10,552 nt of DNA from an uncultured Clostridia bacterium. GTDB lineage: Bacteria > Bacillota > Clostridia > Oscillospirales > Acutalibacteraceae. Below are positions 1 through 6,594 of this stretch, one piece after another; position 1 is the stretch's first letter; each line of letters opens with the position of its first letter. Location: positions 1 to 10,552 of the forward strand of contig CAMFZJ010000043.1 of NCBI GenBank assembly GCA_946004305.1. The letters are read 5' to 3'. The translations under genes were made by a program, and so were the position numbers. Below the pieces are notes generated by a model, which did no database searches, had not been told where the DNA came from, and saw only the letters and a list, made by a program, of their open reading frames with translations.

Positions 1-1153
1 AGTTGAAGATATATGTTCCCCAGTCAGGATGTTCGCCTCTGCGAGGATCAGGATGCTCATAAACGCAGGTTCCGTCAAAACGTCCAAGTCCGTGAGAATC
101 CTTAGGGAAGTGAGCAGGTACCCAGTCAAGAAGTACTCCGATTCCCAGACTGTGCATATGGTCAACAAAGTACATAAAGTCCTCAGGAGTACCGAAACGT
201 GATGTTGGAGCAAAGTACCCGGTTACCTGATAACCCCAGCTTCCGTCAAAGGGATGCTCAAGAATACCCATAAGCTCAATGTGGGTATATCCCATATCTA
301 CAACATAGTCACCAAGCTCAGAAGCAAGCTCTCTGTATGTCTTAAAGCTTCCGTCCTGATTCTGACGCCAAGATCCAAGGTGACATTCATAAATACACAT
401 AGGCTCGCTGTCGTGGTCAGCGGTTTTGCGTTTTTCCATCCATTCATTGTCTTCCCAAATATGCTTATCAAGGTCAACAACAATAGAAGCTGTTTCAGGA
501 CGCTGCTGCTGAGTGTTTCCGAATGGGTCAGTTTTATCAACACAGAAACCGTCAACAGTTTTTACCTGAAATTTATACATTTCGTTCTCGCCGATACGGG
601 GAACGAACACTTCGTGAATACCCACAGGACAAACCTTGCTCATCATATGAACAGCAGGGTCCCAATTGTTGAAGTTGCCGATTACGGAAACTCGCTGAGC
701 GTTAGGCGCCCATACTGCAAATAAAACGCCGTCAACACCGTTAATAGTCTTTTTGTGAGCGCCCAGCTTTTTATAAAGGTCATAGTGAGTACCCTGACCG
801 AATAAATAGCCGTCAACCTCTGTAGTCTGAACAGGAAAGCTGTTACAATCTTCGTTTTCGTAGTAGTTACCTTCCTCGTCCCATGCACGATAGTAATAAT
901 TGATTACTCTGTCTGTATGAATATTAGCGGCAAAAATACCCTTCTCGTGTACAAGAAAAGCCTTGTAAACTTCGCCTGTATCCTTATTGACAAATTCTAC
1001 GGAATTACACTGAGGAAGATAAACAGCGATTCTCAGTCCGTACTCAGTAAAATGGGGACCTAAAAGGCCACGGGGCATATTGTTGTACATATATGCAACC
1101 TGAGTAAGGTACTCCTCGTTAAAAAGTTTCCTCATATCATAATCAATTTCCAT
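1..1153 (-). CDS. glgB: 1,4-alpha-glucan (glycogen) branching enzyme, N-terminal 384 residues, runs off left edge
   Basis: GlgB cuts an alpha-1,4 glucan chain and re-attaches it through an alpha-1,6 bond, making branched glycogen in the cytoplasm. The gene starts with ATG at 1151-1153 behind GAGGG (1160-1164, 6-base spacer) and is open to the window edge. Residues 20-110 look like the extra N1 domain of long GlgB forms. Residues 140-230 form the CBM48 domain (FAVWAP at 145-150, GNFNNWD at 159-165). The GH13 barrel then begins with YECHLGSW (255-262), WGYQVTGYFAPTSRFGT (306-322) and conserved region I, DWVPAHF (343-349). The catalytic Asp, Glu and second Asp of GH13 lie beyond the edge, so activity cannot be judged here. 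The order of domains and the YEHPDPR motif (365-371) separate it from pullulanases and amylases. It is noticeably richer in G+C than the other genes in the window, as highly expressed genes in AT-rich Firmicutes can be. It appears to be a single unit with its own promoter. Confidence 0.95.
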   Translation of the reverse strand, partial: MEIDYDMRKLFNEEYLTQVAYMYNNMPRGLLGPHFTEYGLRIAVYLPQCNSVEFVNKDTGEVYKAFLVHEKGIFAANIHTDRVINYYYRAWDEEGNYYENEDCNSFPVQTTEVDGYLFGQGTHYDLYKKLGAHKKTINGVDGVLFAVWAPNAQRVSVIGNFNNWDPAVHMMSKVCPVGIHEVFVPRIGENEMYKFQVKTVDGFCVDKTDPFGNTQQQRPETASIVVDLDKHIWEDNEWMEKRKTADHDSEPMCIYECHLGSWRQNQDGSFKTYRELASELGDYVVDMGYTHIELMGILEHPFDGSWGYQVTGYFAPTSRFGTPEDFMYFVDHMHSLGIGVLLDWVPAHFPKDSHGLGRFDGTCVYEHPDPRRGEHPDWGTYIFN

Positions 1154-1253
1154 AGTTATCCCTCGCTTTAGAAAAAATGATTAAATAATAGCGAAAATGC
1201 ACACATACTAACAAATTATAGCCAATGGTGTATTTTACTATAATTGTAATTAG

Positions 1254-1283
1254 ATTATACTATTATTTAGTGCATTTTGTCAA
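1254..1283 (-). promoter_or_regulatory. sigma-A promoter of glgB
   Basis: On the minus strand a perfect TTGACA (1278-1283) is followed, after 18 bases, by a perfect TATAAT (1254-1259). The expected start of transcription is near 1247, leaving a leader of about 95 bases before the glgB ATG. A second TATAAT lies inside that leader at 1215-1220, but its -35 region is poor. No riboswitch-like fold was evident in the leader. Confidence 0.8.
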
Positions 1284-1304
1284 CATATTTAGCACAAAAA
1301 GAAT

Positions 1305-1351
1305 GCACAAAAACACAAAATATGCCTATTGACAATAAGTCAACAGGCATA
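1305..1351 (-). terminator. Rho-independent terminator of the 125-residue protein gene
   Basis: The arms 1321-1333 and 1339-1351 pair over 13 bp around a 5-base loop. The one imperfect position is a G-U wobble in minus-strand RNA but an A-C mismatch in plus-strand RNA. On the minus strand the stem is followed by a U-rich run (TTTTGTGTTTTTG). It begins 3 bases after the stop codon of the upstream gene, so the orientation is clear. Confidence 0.85.
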
Positions 1352-1354
1352 AAC

Positions 1355-1732
1355 TTAGTAAGTTACAATTATAAACTCCACATCAGCACCGTTTTTGGCA
1401 CCAACACGGACTTCTTTGTCATACTGTCCCTCTTTGAAATAGTTTCTCAAAACTGCTGCAGTAGCAGGACGCAAAGGTGCTTTCATCATTTGATCAATCG
1501 GTATCCACTCGCCATACTGAGTTATATACTGGTCAGAGGTATTGGCAAAATAGAAATTAATAATTTTGATTCCGCCCTCAATCCTTTTTACAGTAATATA
1601 TCTCAAAAACTGCTTATGGGTGTATTCTCCGATATTAACATCGTCACCATCATAGGAATCATCATTACGTTTGAATAGAAGCAACTTGTCGTCACGCTTT
1701 AAAAAGACTTTATCCTCATGAGTGATAGTCAT
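1355..1732 (-). CDS. unrecognised 125-residue cytoplasmic protein
   Basis: I do not recognise this family. The ATG (1730-1732) sits 8 bases after GAGGAG (1741-1746), the stop is followed at once by a strong terminator, and a promoter lies just upstream, so it is very probably a real single-gene unit. The protein is hydrophilic, with no signal peptide and no membrane helix. Its first 60 residues alternate charged and hydrophobic stretches, suggesting beta strands (KVFLKRDDKLLLFKRNDD at 8-25). An acidic turn follows at 26-32, and after a central Tyr/Trp-rich stretch (60-77) a short helix is likely at 91-100. The opening resembles the first strand of Nudix proteins, but there is no Nudix box. 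No catalytic motif is visible. A small binding or regulatory protein is possible, but nothing in the sequence specifies the role. Confidence 0.75.
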   Translation of the reverse strand: MTITHEDKVFLKRDDKLLLFKRNDDSYDGDDVNIGEYTHKQFLRYITVKRIEGGIKIINFYFANTSDQYITQYGEWIPIDQMMKAPLRPATAAVLRNYFKEGQYDKEVRVGAKNGADVEFIIVTY

Positions 1733-1766
1733 AACATCATCTCCTCATTTTTTAACCCTATACACC

Positions 1767-1794
1767 ATTATATACATATTTTCAGTAAAATCAA
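1767..1794 (-). promoter_or_regulatory. probable promoter of the 125-residue protein gene
   Basis: The minus strand carries TATAAT at 1767-1772 and TTGATT at 1789-1794 with a 16-base spacer. The start would be near 1760, about 28 bases before the ATG. Because it lies between the DegV gene and this one, the two are probably transcribed separately, although no clear terminator follows the DegV gene and read-through is possible. Confidence 0.6.
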
Positions 1795-1839
1795 TAAAAA
1801 ATCTAATGTTTATAAAAATTTTACATTTTATGAGGATAC

Positions 1840-2706
1840 TTAGAGATTTTTGTAACAGGCAACGCCTAATGCACCTTCACCGGTATGACAGCATATGGAC
1901 AAAGACAAGGGAGCTACCGTAAGTTTAAAGCCGGGATATTTGCTGTGGAGCTTTTCCTGTAAATCCTTAACGTGGGTTTTATCCCCTGCGTAAGCAATAG
2001 CCAAAGTCAGCTTGCCTTGGATATAGTCCTTTTCAAAGCGGTTTTCTATATCATTACAAACTGCTTCAAACATAAGCTTTTTTGCAGCCTCAATTCCTCT
2101 TGCTTTTCCAAACTGTTCAAGCACTCCGCCTTGTATCTGCAAAACAGGCTTTATTCCTAATACTGTTGCAATTTTGGCTGCCGCAGGGCTTACACGTCCG
2201 CCTTTTTTCAGATACTTCATAGTATCAATTGCAATATATATGCTGCCATCAAGAGCAGTTTCCATAAGATATTTGCAAATATATTTTACGTCTTTACCAA
2301 GTTTTCTTAGCTTTACTGCGTCAAGACAAGCCTGTCGCTGTGTTACTGAAATACGCTTGTTATCTATAACAAACACTTTGCCTTTATACCTTTCTCCCTT
2401 TGCTAAGGAGGTTGCCGTCTGGCAGGAGTTACTTAACGCACTTGACATTGGTATATAAATAATACTGTCATATTTCTTAAGAATCTTATCCCACATATCG
2501 GTAACATCAGCCGGAGAAGGCTGTGATGTATGAATATCACAATCGTTTTTTAAAAGTCTGAAAAATTCCTTTGGCGTTAGGTCTATATTCTCAAAACAAA
2601 GCTTTTCGTTTACATAAAAAGGCATCGGCAGTAAAAACACACCAAGCTTTGAAGCCTCATGGGGAGTTATTCCGCTGTTGCTGTCAGTCATTATTGCAAT
2701 ACTCAT
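1840..2706 (-). CDS. DegV family protein (FakB-like fatty-acid-binding subunit)
   Basis: DegV proteins bind one fatty acid in a deep pocket. FakB members present it to the kinase FakA so that acyl phosphate can enter phospholipid synthesis in Firmicutes. At 288 residues the length is normal for the family. Visible family motifs, in order, are TDSNSG (7-12), TSQPSP (60-65), PMSSALSNS (86-94), in which the serines help hold the carboxylate, GGRVSP (169-174), GIKPVL (184-189) and the C-terminal HTGEGALGV (274-282). The last usually reads GPGALG, so Glu replaces Pro here. The ATG is chosen because ACCTCC on the plus strand (GGAGGT, 2712-2717) lies 5 bases upstream and the protein begins, as DegV proteins do, a few residues before the TDS motif. 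No fakA-like gene is in the window. The family call is firm, but the lipid bound and membership in a Fak system are inference. Confidence 0.93.
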   Translation of the reverse strand: MSIAIMTDSNSGITPHEASKLGVFLLPMPFYVNEKLCFENIDLTPKEFFRLLKNDCDIHTSQPSPADVTDMWDKILKKYDSIIYIPMSSALSNSCQTATSLAKGERYKGKVFVIDNKRISVTQRQACLDAVKLRKLGKDVKYICKYLMETALDGSIYIAIDTMKYLKKGGRVSPAAAKIATVLGIKPVLQIQGGVLEQFGKARGIEAAKKLMFEAVCNDIENRFEKDYIQGKLTLAIAYAGDKTHVKDLQEKLHSKYPGFKLTVAPLSLSICCHTGEGALGVACYKNL

Positions 2707-2730
2707 ACTACACCTCCGTTACCGATAAAT

Positions 2731-2759
2731 ATTATACACTAAAATTCAGCATATATCAA
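2731..2759 (-). promoter_or_regulatory. sigma-A promoter of the DegV gene
   Basis: The minus strand has TTGATA (2754-2759) and a perfect TATAAT (2731-2736) with the ideal 17-base spacer. Transcription should start near 2724, giving a very short leader (about 17 bases) that just includes the ribosome binding site. Confidence 0.8.
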
Positions 2760-2782
2760 TGAATTTTATTATAAGATAAGGA

Positions 2783-2807
2783 CTGCCCCTTTAAAACAAA
2801 GGGGCAG
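2783..2807 (-). terminator. hairpin terminator after the Ig-like protein gene
   Basis: A perfect 10-bp stem (2783-2792 with 2798-2807) closes a 5-base loop, 32 bases past the stop of the upstream minus-strand gene. The bases following it on the minus strand are only moderately U-rich (TCCTTATCTTAT). On the plus strand CTTTT follows, but no plus-strand gene ends here. It also insulates the DegV promoter, which lies just downstream. Confidence 0.65.
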
Positions 2808-2838
2808 CTTTTAGATTTATTTAAGCAATCTTAAACAA

Positions 2839-4095
2839 TTACTCCGATTCTACAAAAACTTCACATTTTCCCATATATTTCGAGCCGTCTTCAAAACTGA
2901 TTATGTAGGTGATTATTGCAGTACCGCAGCTTTTAGCAGTAACAACACCGCTGCTGTTAACTGTCGCAACAGCTGTATCAAATGATTTATAAGTGATTTC
3001 ATACTGAGATGACTTGAAGTGAGAACCGGTATTACTGTTATTTATAAGACATCTTTCAATTGTAGACTCCATATTAAGGCTTGTATTATCAGTAAGGTTT
3101 AGAAATTCAATTCCTTCTCCCTGTCCGAAAATGCCCTCGTCATACCACATAGCATTTTCTTCTGCTACATATGCCATATTTGCTTTTGTTACTGTTACAG
3201 TAAATTTGCCAATGGACTTTTTCTTAGCCTTGCCAAGCTTTTCATAAACTGTACAGGTGGTTTTTCCTTTTCCTGTAGCGTAGATTTCTCCTGAGCTTAA
3301 GCTACTTACAACATTCTCATTGTCAGACTCAATTGAGTACTTCGCCTTAGATTCTGATTTCATATCCTTAAGTATATCGGAAATCATTACATAAGATTTT
3401 GACATATATGCATTACTGCCGTGGCTGTTGTATTTTAGCTTTAGATTTTTGCAGGATTTTTTAACAGTAGTAGGGAAGCTTCCTACTTCAATTTTAAAGC
3501 TGCCAACCTTTACTTTTAAATCCTTAAGGTACACATCAACATTTGTAGTACCTTCTTTAGCACCTTCTGTATCATATGCGAATTTTGTACCGGATGCACA
3601 GTATGCCATATTTATTTTTGCAACCTTTGGCTTTGAAAGCTTAAAATAATAGTCCTTGTAATAAGGGTTGTAAAGGTTAATGCTTTTGTTTGTGTCCTTG
3701 TTTATCTTTACGTCCTTAAACTTAACCTTTTCCTTTTTATCAACAGTAACCTTGTACTTATTAACAACTACTTTTGTATTACCGCTTTTATAAAAAACTG
3801 AAATTACAGGCAATTTTTTAGATGTGATTTTTCCGCCTTTAACTATTAAATTATAGCTTACACCAAAATCGGAGAATTTTACTTTAATGTAGTTTTTGCT
3901 GTTGTTGCTTACGCTGTAGTCAAAGGTGTATTTCTGCTGAGCAGAGGTTTTCTTTACATTATATTCCTTTTGGCTATAGCGGTGTATTGTGAAATTTTTT
4001 GTTTTAGTATTTTTAGCACTTACACCAAATGACATACAAGTCAATACACAGATTAAGGCTAAAAACAATGCTGTAGTTTTTCTCAATAATTTCAT
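2839..4095 (-). CDS. secreted protein with bacterial Ig-like (Big_2) domains
   Basis: This 418-residue protein is exported. It has a typical signal peptide (KLLRK, a hydrophobic core at 8-24, cleavage expected after VSA at residue 27). The rest is Lys- and Thr-rich and beta-strand-like. The last domain (about 306-416) matches the Big_2 pattern best, with DTAVATVNSSGVVTAKSCG at 373-391. A second copy lies at about 210-304, with its own strand-turn (VVSSLSSGEIYATGKGKTT at 262-280). Two more degenerate modules may fill 28-118 and 120-205, and a short NMAY motif recurs at 162 and 306. No sortase motif, S-layer domain, dockerin or catalytic motif is visible, so it may be released or held by charge. 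The ATG follows AAGGAGGT (4103-4110) by 7 bases. Such modules usually act in adhesion or as spacers in surface proteins; the specific role is unknown. Confidence 0.88.
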   Translation of the reverse strand: MKLLRKTTALFLALICVLTCMSFGVSAKNTKTKNFTIHRYSQKEYNVKKTSAQQKYTFDYSVSNNSKNYIKVKFSDFGVSYNLIVKGGKITSKKLPVISVFYKSGNTKVVVNKYKVTVDKKEKVKFKDVKINKDTNKSINLYNPYYKDYYFKLSKPKVAKINMAYCASGTKFAYDTEGAKEGTTNVDVYLKDLKVKVGSFKIEVGSFPTTVKKSCKNLKLKYNSHGSNAYMSKSYVMISDILKDMKSESKAKYSIESDNENVVSSLSSGEIYATGKGKTTCTVYEKLGKAKKKSIGKFTVTVTKANMAYVAEENAMWYDEGIFGQGEGIEFLNLTDNTSLNMESTIERCLINNSNTGSHFKSSQYEITYKSFDTAVATVNSSGVVTAKSCGTAIITYIISFEDGSKYMGKCEVFVESE

Positions 4096-4118
4096 AATTA
4101 CTACCTCCTTGCAATCTC

Positions 4119-4147
4119 ATTATAAAACATATATGTAAAAAAATCAA
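4119..4147 (-). promoter_or_regulatory. proximal promoter of the Ig-like protein gene
   Basis: The minus strand carries TTGATT (4142-4147), a 17-base spacer and a perfect TATAAT (4119-4124), placing the start near 4112, immediately before the AAGGAGGT ribosome binding site. Confidence 0.7.
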
Positions 4148-4181
4148 TTAATAGATAAATTAAGGATTTCTTTACAAAAGT

Positions 4182-4190
4182 ATAATAGCA
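4182..4190 (-). promoter_or_regulatory. candidate distal extended -10 promoter of the Ig-like protein gene
   Basis: TGCTATTAT on the minus strand fits an extended -10 element (TGn plus five of six -10 bases) and has no good -35. Its start would be near 4175. It is proposed mainly because a pair of direct repeats ends 25 bases upstream, where an activator could replace the missing -35 contact. Confidence 0.35.
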
Positions 4191-4215
4191 CACCCTACAA
4201 TGAATTTGTTTAAAA

Positions 4216-4246
4216 TGTTACAGATGGTAGGTATTCTGTTACAGAT
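4216..4246. repeat. pair of 10-bp direct repeats (TGTTACAGAT), 21-bp period
   Basis: TGTTACAGAT occurs identically at 4216-4225 and 4237-4246. The 21-bp spacing puts both copies on the same face of the helix. The pair lies between the dehydrogenase stop and the promoters of the Ig-like gene. The layout suits a dimeric regulator such as a response regulator, but the factor cannot be named. Confidence 0.6.
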
Positions 4247-4292
4247 TGCATATTGACCTTGATTTTTATAATGAAATTAATTAATTCAAATC

Positions 4293-5240
4293 TCAGCTTA
4301 CAACATTAGTAGGTGCGCCGCTAAGAAAATTTCGGATATTGTCTGCAACAATTTTCATAAGTCTTTCTCTGGTTTCCATTGGAGCCCAAGCTATGTGTGG
4401 AGTTATAATACAGTTTTCAACATCACAAAGGGGACAATCCTGTGCCATAGGTTCCGTTTCAAGCACATCAATACCTGCAAAGCTGAGCTTTCCCCTATTC
4501 AAAGCTTCCACCACAGCTTCTTCATCCATTACTCCGCCACGGGCGGTATTTATGAAAATACTGCCGTCTTTCATTTTACCGAAGGCCTCTTTGTTAAAGA
4601 TTTTTTCCGAGTCCTTATTTAAAGGACAATGAACTGTAACAATATCGCTTTCTTTAAGAATAGTGTCAAAATCAACAAATGTAACCAAATTATCCTTAAT
4701 TGGATTCCTCTTGTACGCAAGAACTCTCATATTAAAAGCATTGGCTACCTTTGCCACAGCTTTTCCTATACTTCCGTATCCAACAATGCCTAAGGTTTTT
4801 CCTGCAAGCTCACTTAAAGGAAATACAAAGGGCGAAAATGTAAGACTGTTTTTCCAGTTGCCCTGATGAACAAACTTGTTGTAATCTCCTACTTTGCTAA
4901 GACATTCAAGTATTAAGGCAAAAGTATGCTGGCAAACTGCGTCTGTACTGTAGGAGCCTGCATTACACACAGTAATTCCCTTTTCCTTGCAATATTCAAT
5001 ATCAATATTATTGTAGCCTGTGGCAAACAAACCAATATATTTTAGATGCTTAGCCTTTGAAAGAGTTTCCCCGTTTAGTGGAGTTTTGTTGCAGATTATT
5101 GCATCTGCGTCTTTTACTGTTTCCGCAATTTTTTCGTAGGGCGTAAGCTGATTTACAACAACCTCTCCAAACTTCCTTAAAGGCTCAAGGGATAAATCAC
5201 CCTGAGTTACGGTTTTAGCGTCAGTAAGTATAATTTTCAT
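4293..5240 (-). CDS. D-2-hydroxyacid dehydrogenase (hydroxypyruvate/glycerate dehydrogenase-like)
   Basis: The enzyme interconverts a 2-keto acid and the D-2-hydroxy acid with NAD(P)H in the cytoplasm. At 315 residues it has the family length. The nucleotide-binding loop is GYGSIG at 154-159. The expected catalytic residues are present: Arg234 in NTARGG, Glu263 in DVLETEP and His282 in TPHIAWAP. The substrate-binding FATGYNNID loop lies at 72-80. The HIAWA ending followed by METRERL is typical of the glycerate dehydrogenase/hydroxypyruvate reductase branch rather than lactate dehydrogenase or SerA, and there is no C-terminal ACT domain as in SerA. The loop after the second Rossmann strand (YKRNP, 176-180) has basic residues where an NAD-specific enzyme often has an Asp, so NADPH use is possible. 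The ATG follows GAGGTG (5246-5251) by 5 bases. The gene is divergent from the HAD phosphatase gene; exact substrate is inferred only. Confidence 0.92.
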   Translation of the reverse strand: MKIILTDAKTVTQGDLSLEPLRKFGEVVVNQLTPYEKIAETVKDADAIICNKTPLNGETLSKAKHLKYIGLFATGYNNIDIEYCKEKGITVCNAGSYSTDAVCQHTFALILECLSKVGDYNKFVHQGNWKNSLTFSPFVFPLSELAGKTLGIVGYGSIGKAVAKVANAFNMRVLAYKRNPIKDNLVTFVDFDTILKESDIVTVHCPLNKDSEKIFNKEAFGKMKDGSIFINTARGGVMDEEAVVEALNRGKLSFAGIDVLETEPMAQDCPLCDVENCIITPHIAWAPMETRERLMKIVADNIRNFLSGAPTNVVS

Positions 5241-5257
5241 ACAATCACCTCACATAC

Positions 5258-5286
5258 ATTTTACACTAAATCTTGCAAACCGTAAA
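5258..5286 (-). promoter_or_regulatory. promoter of the D-2-hydroxyacid dehydrogenase gene
   Basis: On the minus strand TTTACG (5281-5286) and TAAAAT (5258-5263) are 17 bases apart, placing the start near 5251. The -35 hexamer lies inside the spacer of the divergent plus-strand promoter, so the two polymerase sites overlap. Confidence 0.5.
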
Positions 5287-5301
5287 GCAATAGTTTATAA
5301 T
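5273..5301 (+). promoter_or_regulatory. promoter of the HAD phosphatase-membrane protein operon
   Basis: TTGCAA (5273-5278), a 17-base spacer and a perfect TATAAT (5296-5301) give a start near 5308, about 29 bases before the preferred TTG codon. It overlaps the divergent promoter of the dehydrogenase gene. Confidence 0.7.
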
Positions 5302-5324
5302 AGAACAGTAACAACTCACTTTGG

Positions 5325-5331
5325 AAGGTGA
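5325..5331 (+). promoter_or_regulatory. ribosome binding site that selects a TTG start
   Basis: AAGGTGA at 5325-5331 stands 5 bases before TTG (5337-5339). The upstream in-frame GTG (5328-5330) is part of this same site and would have only GGAAG directly abutting it, which is too close to work well. Confidence 0.6.
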
Positions 5332-5336
5332 CATCT

Positions 5337-6059
5337 TTGATTAGAAATATATTTTTTGATTTAGACGGCACAATGTTGCCTATGGATCAGGACAGTTTTG
5401 TAAAGGTTTATTTCGGCGAAATATGCAAACGCTTCTGTCCTGTACTTAAAATAGAAAGTGAAGCACTCATTAAAGGTATATGGAAAGGCACATCTGCTAT
5501 GGTTAAGAATGACAGAAGTGTTCCTAATATTGAAGTGTTCTGGAAGACCTTTGCAAAATGCTGCGGTAAAGAGGTCCTGAATTATGTTAAAGAATTTGAC
5601 GACTTCTACACAAAAGAATTTTTGGAAACAAAAAGCGTGTGCAAATATAATCCCGCAGTTCCCGAAGCTATAAAGACTTTGAAAAGCAAAGGCTATAGGC
5701 TTGTAGCTGCAACAAATCCTATCTTCCCCACCATAGCTACCCAAAACAGGATTACATGGGCAGGAATAAGCCCCTCTGATTTTTCTATTGTTACTACCTA
5801 CGATAATTCAGGCTCCTGCAAACCAAATCCCCTTTACTATATAGAAATTATGGAAAAGCTGGGCGTAGAGCCTGAGGAATGTATGATGGTAGGCAACGAC
5901 ATCAACGAGGATATACTTCCTGCAAAAGGTCTTAATATGGACACATATATTGTCACAGACTGTCTGATTAACCGGGACAGCATAGATTTCTCGGAATTTA
6001 AGCAAGGCTCCTTCAAAGACTTTTTAAGCTATGCACGAATGATGCCGGACGTAAAATAA
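5337..6059 (+). CDS. HAD-superfamily phosphatase, probable TTG start
   Basis: HAD phosphatases remove phosphate from small metabolites through an Asp-phosphate intermediate. Counted from the TTG start, the protein has 240 residues. Motif I is DLDGT with nucleophile Asp8 and acid/base Asp10. Motif II is the Thr in VAATNP, motif III the Lys in SGSCKPNP, and motif IV GNDINED with its Mg-binding acids. A helical cap of about 80 residues lies between motifs I and II, as in subfamily I. Starting at TTG puts the DxD motif eight residues in, as is usual; the GTG three codons upstream is a weaker alternative. A 13-base gap and a clear ribosome binding site separate it from the membrane protein gene, so they form an operon. 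It is divergent from the dehydrogenase gene; if the two act in one pathway, a phosphorylated hydroxy acid would be a natural guess, but nothing here shows the substrate. Confidence 0.9.
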   Translation: MIRNIFFDLDGTMLPMDQDSFVKVYFGEICKRFCPVLKIESEALIKGIWKGTSAMVKNDRSVPNIEVFWKTFAKCCGKEVLNYVKEFDDFYTKEFLETKSVCKYNPAVPEAIKTLKSKGYRLVAATNPIFPTIATQNRITWAGISPSDFSIVTTYDNSGSCKPNPLYYIEIMEKLGVEPEECMMVGNDINEDILPAKGLNMDTYIVTDCLINRDSIDFSEFKQGSFKDFLSYARMMPDVK

Positions 6060-6072
6060 TCAGGAGTTTCTT

Positions 6073-6540
6073 ATGTTAAAATTAGCAAAGCGATACTTAG
6101 TTTTTGCCATAATATTTGCAATGATATATATGATAATGCCAATATTTTTCCAAGGCGAAAACTATAAATATGATGCAATAGAGTATCAGTTTGTGTTTCC
6201 TGCCACCTCTTTATTAGGAGGACTCATATACAGCTGGCGACACGGTATGGACTTTACCTTTCCTCTTATTGCACCAATAATTTATATGGGCAGCGCAATA
6301 TTATACAGTCACTACTACCATTGGATGATATATGTGTTTATATATCTTATAGTTGGAATGTTGGGCTGTTTTATCGGCGATATGGTATATAAAAACAATC
6401 TTGAAGCCAAACGTAAAGAGCAAAGAAAAGCTATAAACAAAAACAACGGCGAAGACGCCTACAAAATTAAAATCACCAATATTACAGTAGAGGTTGAAAA
6501 CAATAACCCCACTAATAATGAATATAAAAACAATAAATAA
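6073..6540 (+). CDS. small four-helix membrane protein with hydrophilic tail
   Basis: I do not recognise the family. The 155-residue protein has hydrophobic segments at about 8-27, 39-55, 62-79 and 84-107. A 48-residue Lys/Asn/Glu-rich tail follows (108-155), probably cytoplasmic given the basic stretch EAKRKEQRKA just after the last helix. Short polar or aromatic loops link the helices (YYHW at 81-84, SWRHGMD at 54-60). The ATG follows AGGAG (6062-6066) by 6 bases, and the gene lies 13 bases downstream of the HAD phosphatase, so the two are co-transcribed. No transporter signature or catalytic motif is apparent. A helper, carrier or regulatory membrane protein is possible. Confidence 0.8.
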   Translation: MLKLAKRYLVFAIIFAMIYMIMPIFFQGENYKYDAIEYQFVFPATSLLGGLIYSWRHGMDFTFPLIAPIIYMGSAILYSHYYHWMIYVFIYLIVGMLGCFIGDMVYKNNLEAKRKEQRKAINKNNGEDAYKIKITNITVEVENNNPTNNEYKNNK

Positions 6541-6552
6541 AAGTACACAAAT

Positions 6553-6583
6553 TAAGCTGCCGTTCAATTTGAACGACAGCTTA
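6553..6583. terminator. bidirectional hairpin terminator between convergent genes
   Basis: The arms 6553-6567 and 6569-6583 are complementary over 15 positions with one exception (C6560/A6576), which is a G-U wobble in minus-strand RNA. The tip must open to form a loop of three or more bases. On the plus strand TTATTATTTTATTATT follows; on the minus strand ATTTGTGTACTTTTATTT follows. It serves the membrane protein gene from one side and the CotH gene from the other. Confidence 0.85.
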
Positions 6584-6594
6584 TTATTTTATTA

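Noticed and set aside
254..888. Open frames antisense to glgB (254-724 plus) and in another minus frame (682-888)
   Set aside because: The continuous glgB frame with its conserved motifs covers this stretch, and neither shadow frame has a ribosome binding site or sensible protein composition.
1154..1253. A riboswitch or other structured RNA in the glgB leader
   Set aside because: The roughly 95-base leader is AT-rich and no conserved stem or terminator-antiterminator pair could be drawn.
1640..1732. Nudix hydrolase identity for the 125-residue protein
   Set aside because: Only the first strand looks similar; the Nudix box with its Gly-x5-Glu and REVxEE residues is absent.
4216..4246. The direct repeats as a LytTR/AgrA-type site
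   Set aside because: The spacing fits, but the repeat does not match the base pattern I know for that family around the central GTT, so no regulator is named.
4253..4272. Plus-strand TTGACC followed by TATAAT
   Set aside because: The spacer is only 8 bases, too short for a sigma-A promoter, and no plus-strand gene starts downstream before 5328.
5361..6005. Minus-strand frames inside the HAD phosphatase gene
   Set aside because: The plus frame carries all four HAD motifs in order; the minus frames lack ribosome binding sites and family features.
6301..6567. Minus-strand hydrophobic frame opposite the four-helix protein
   Set aside because: It is the antisense of hydrophobic codons, overlaps the terminator and has no initiation signal.
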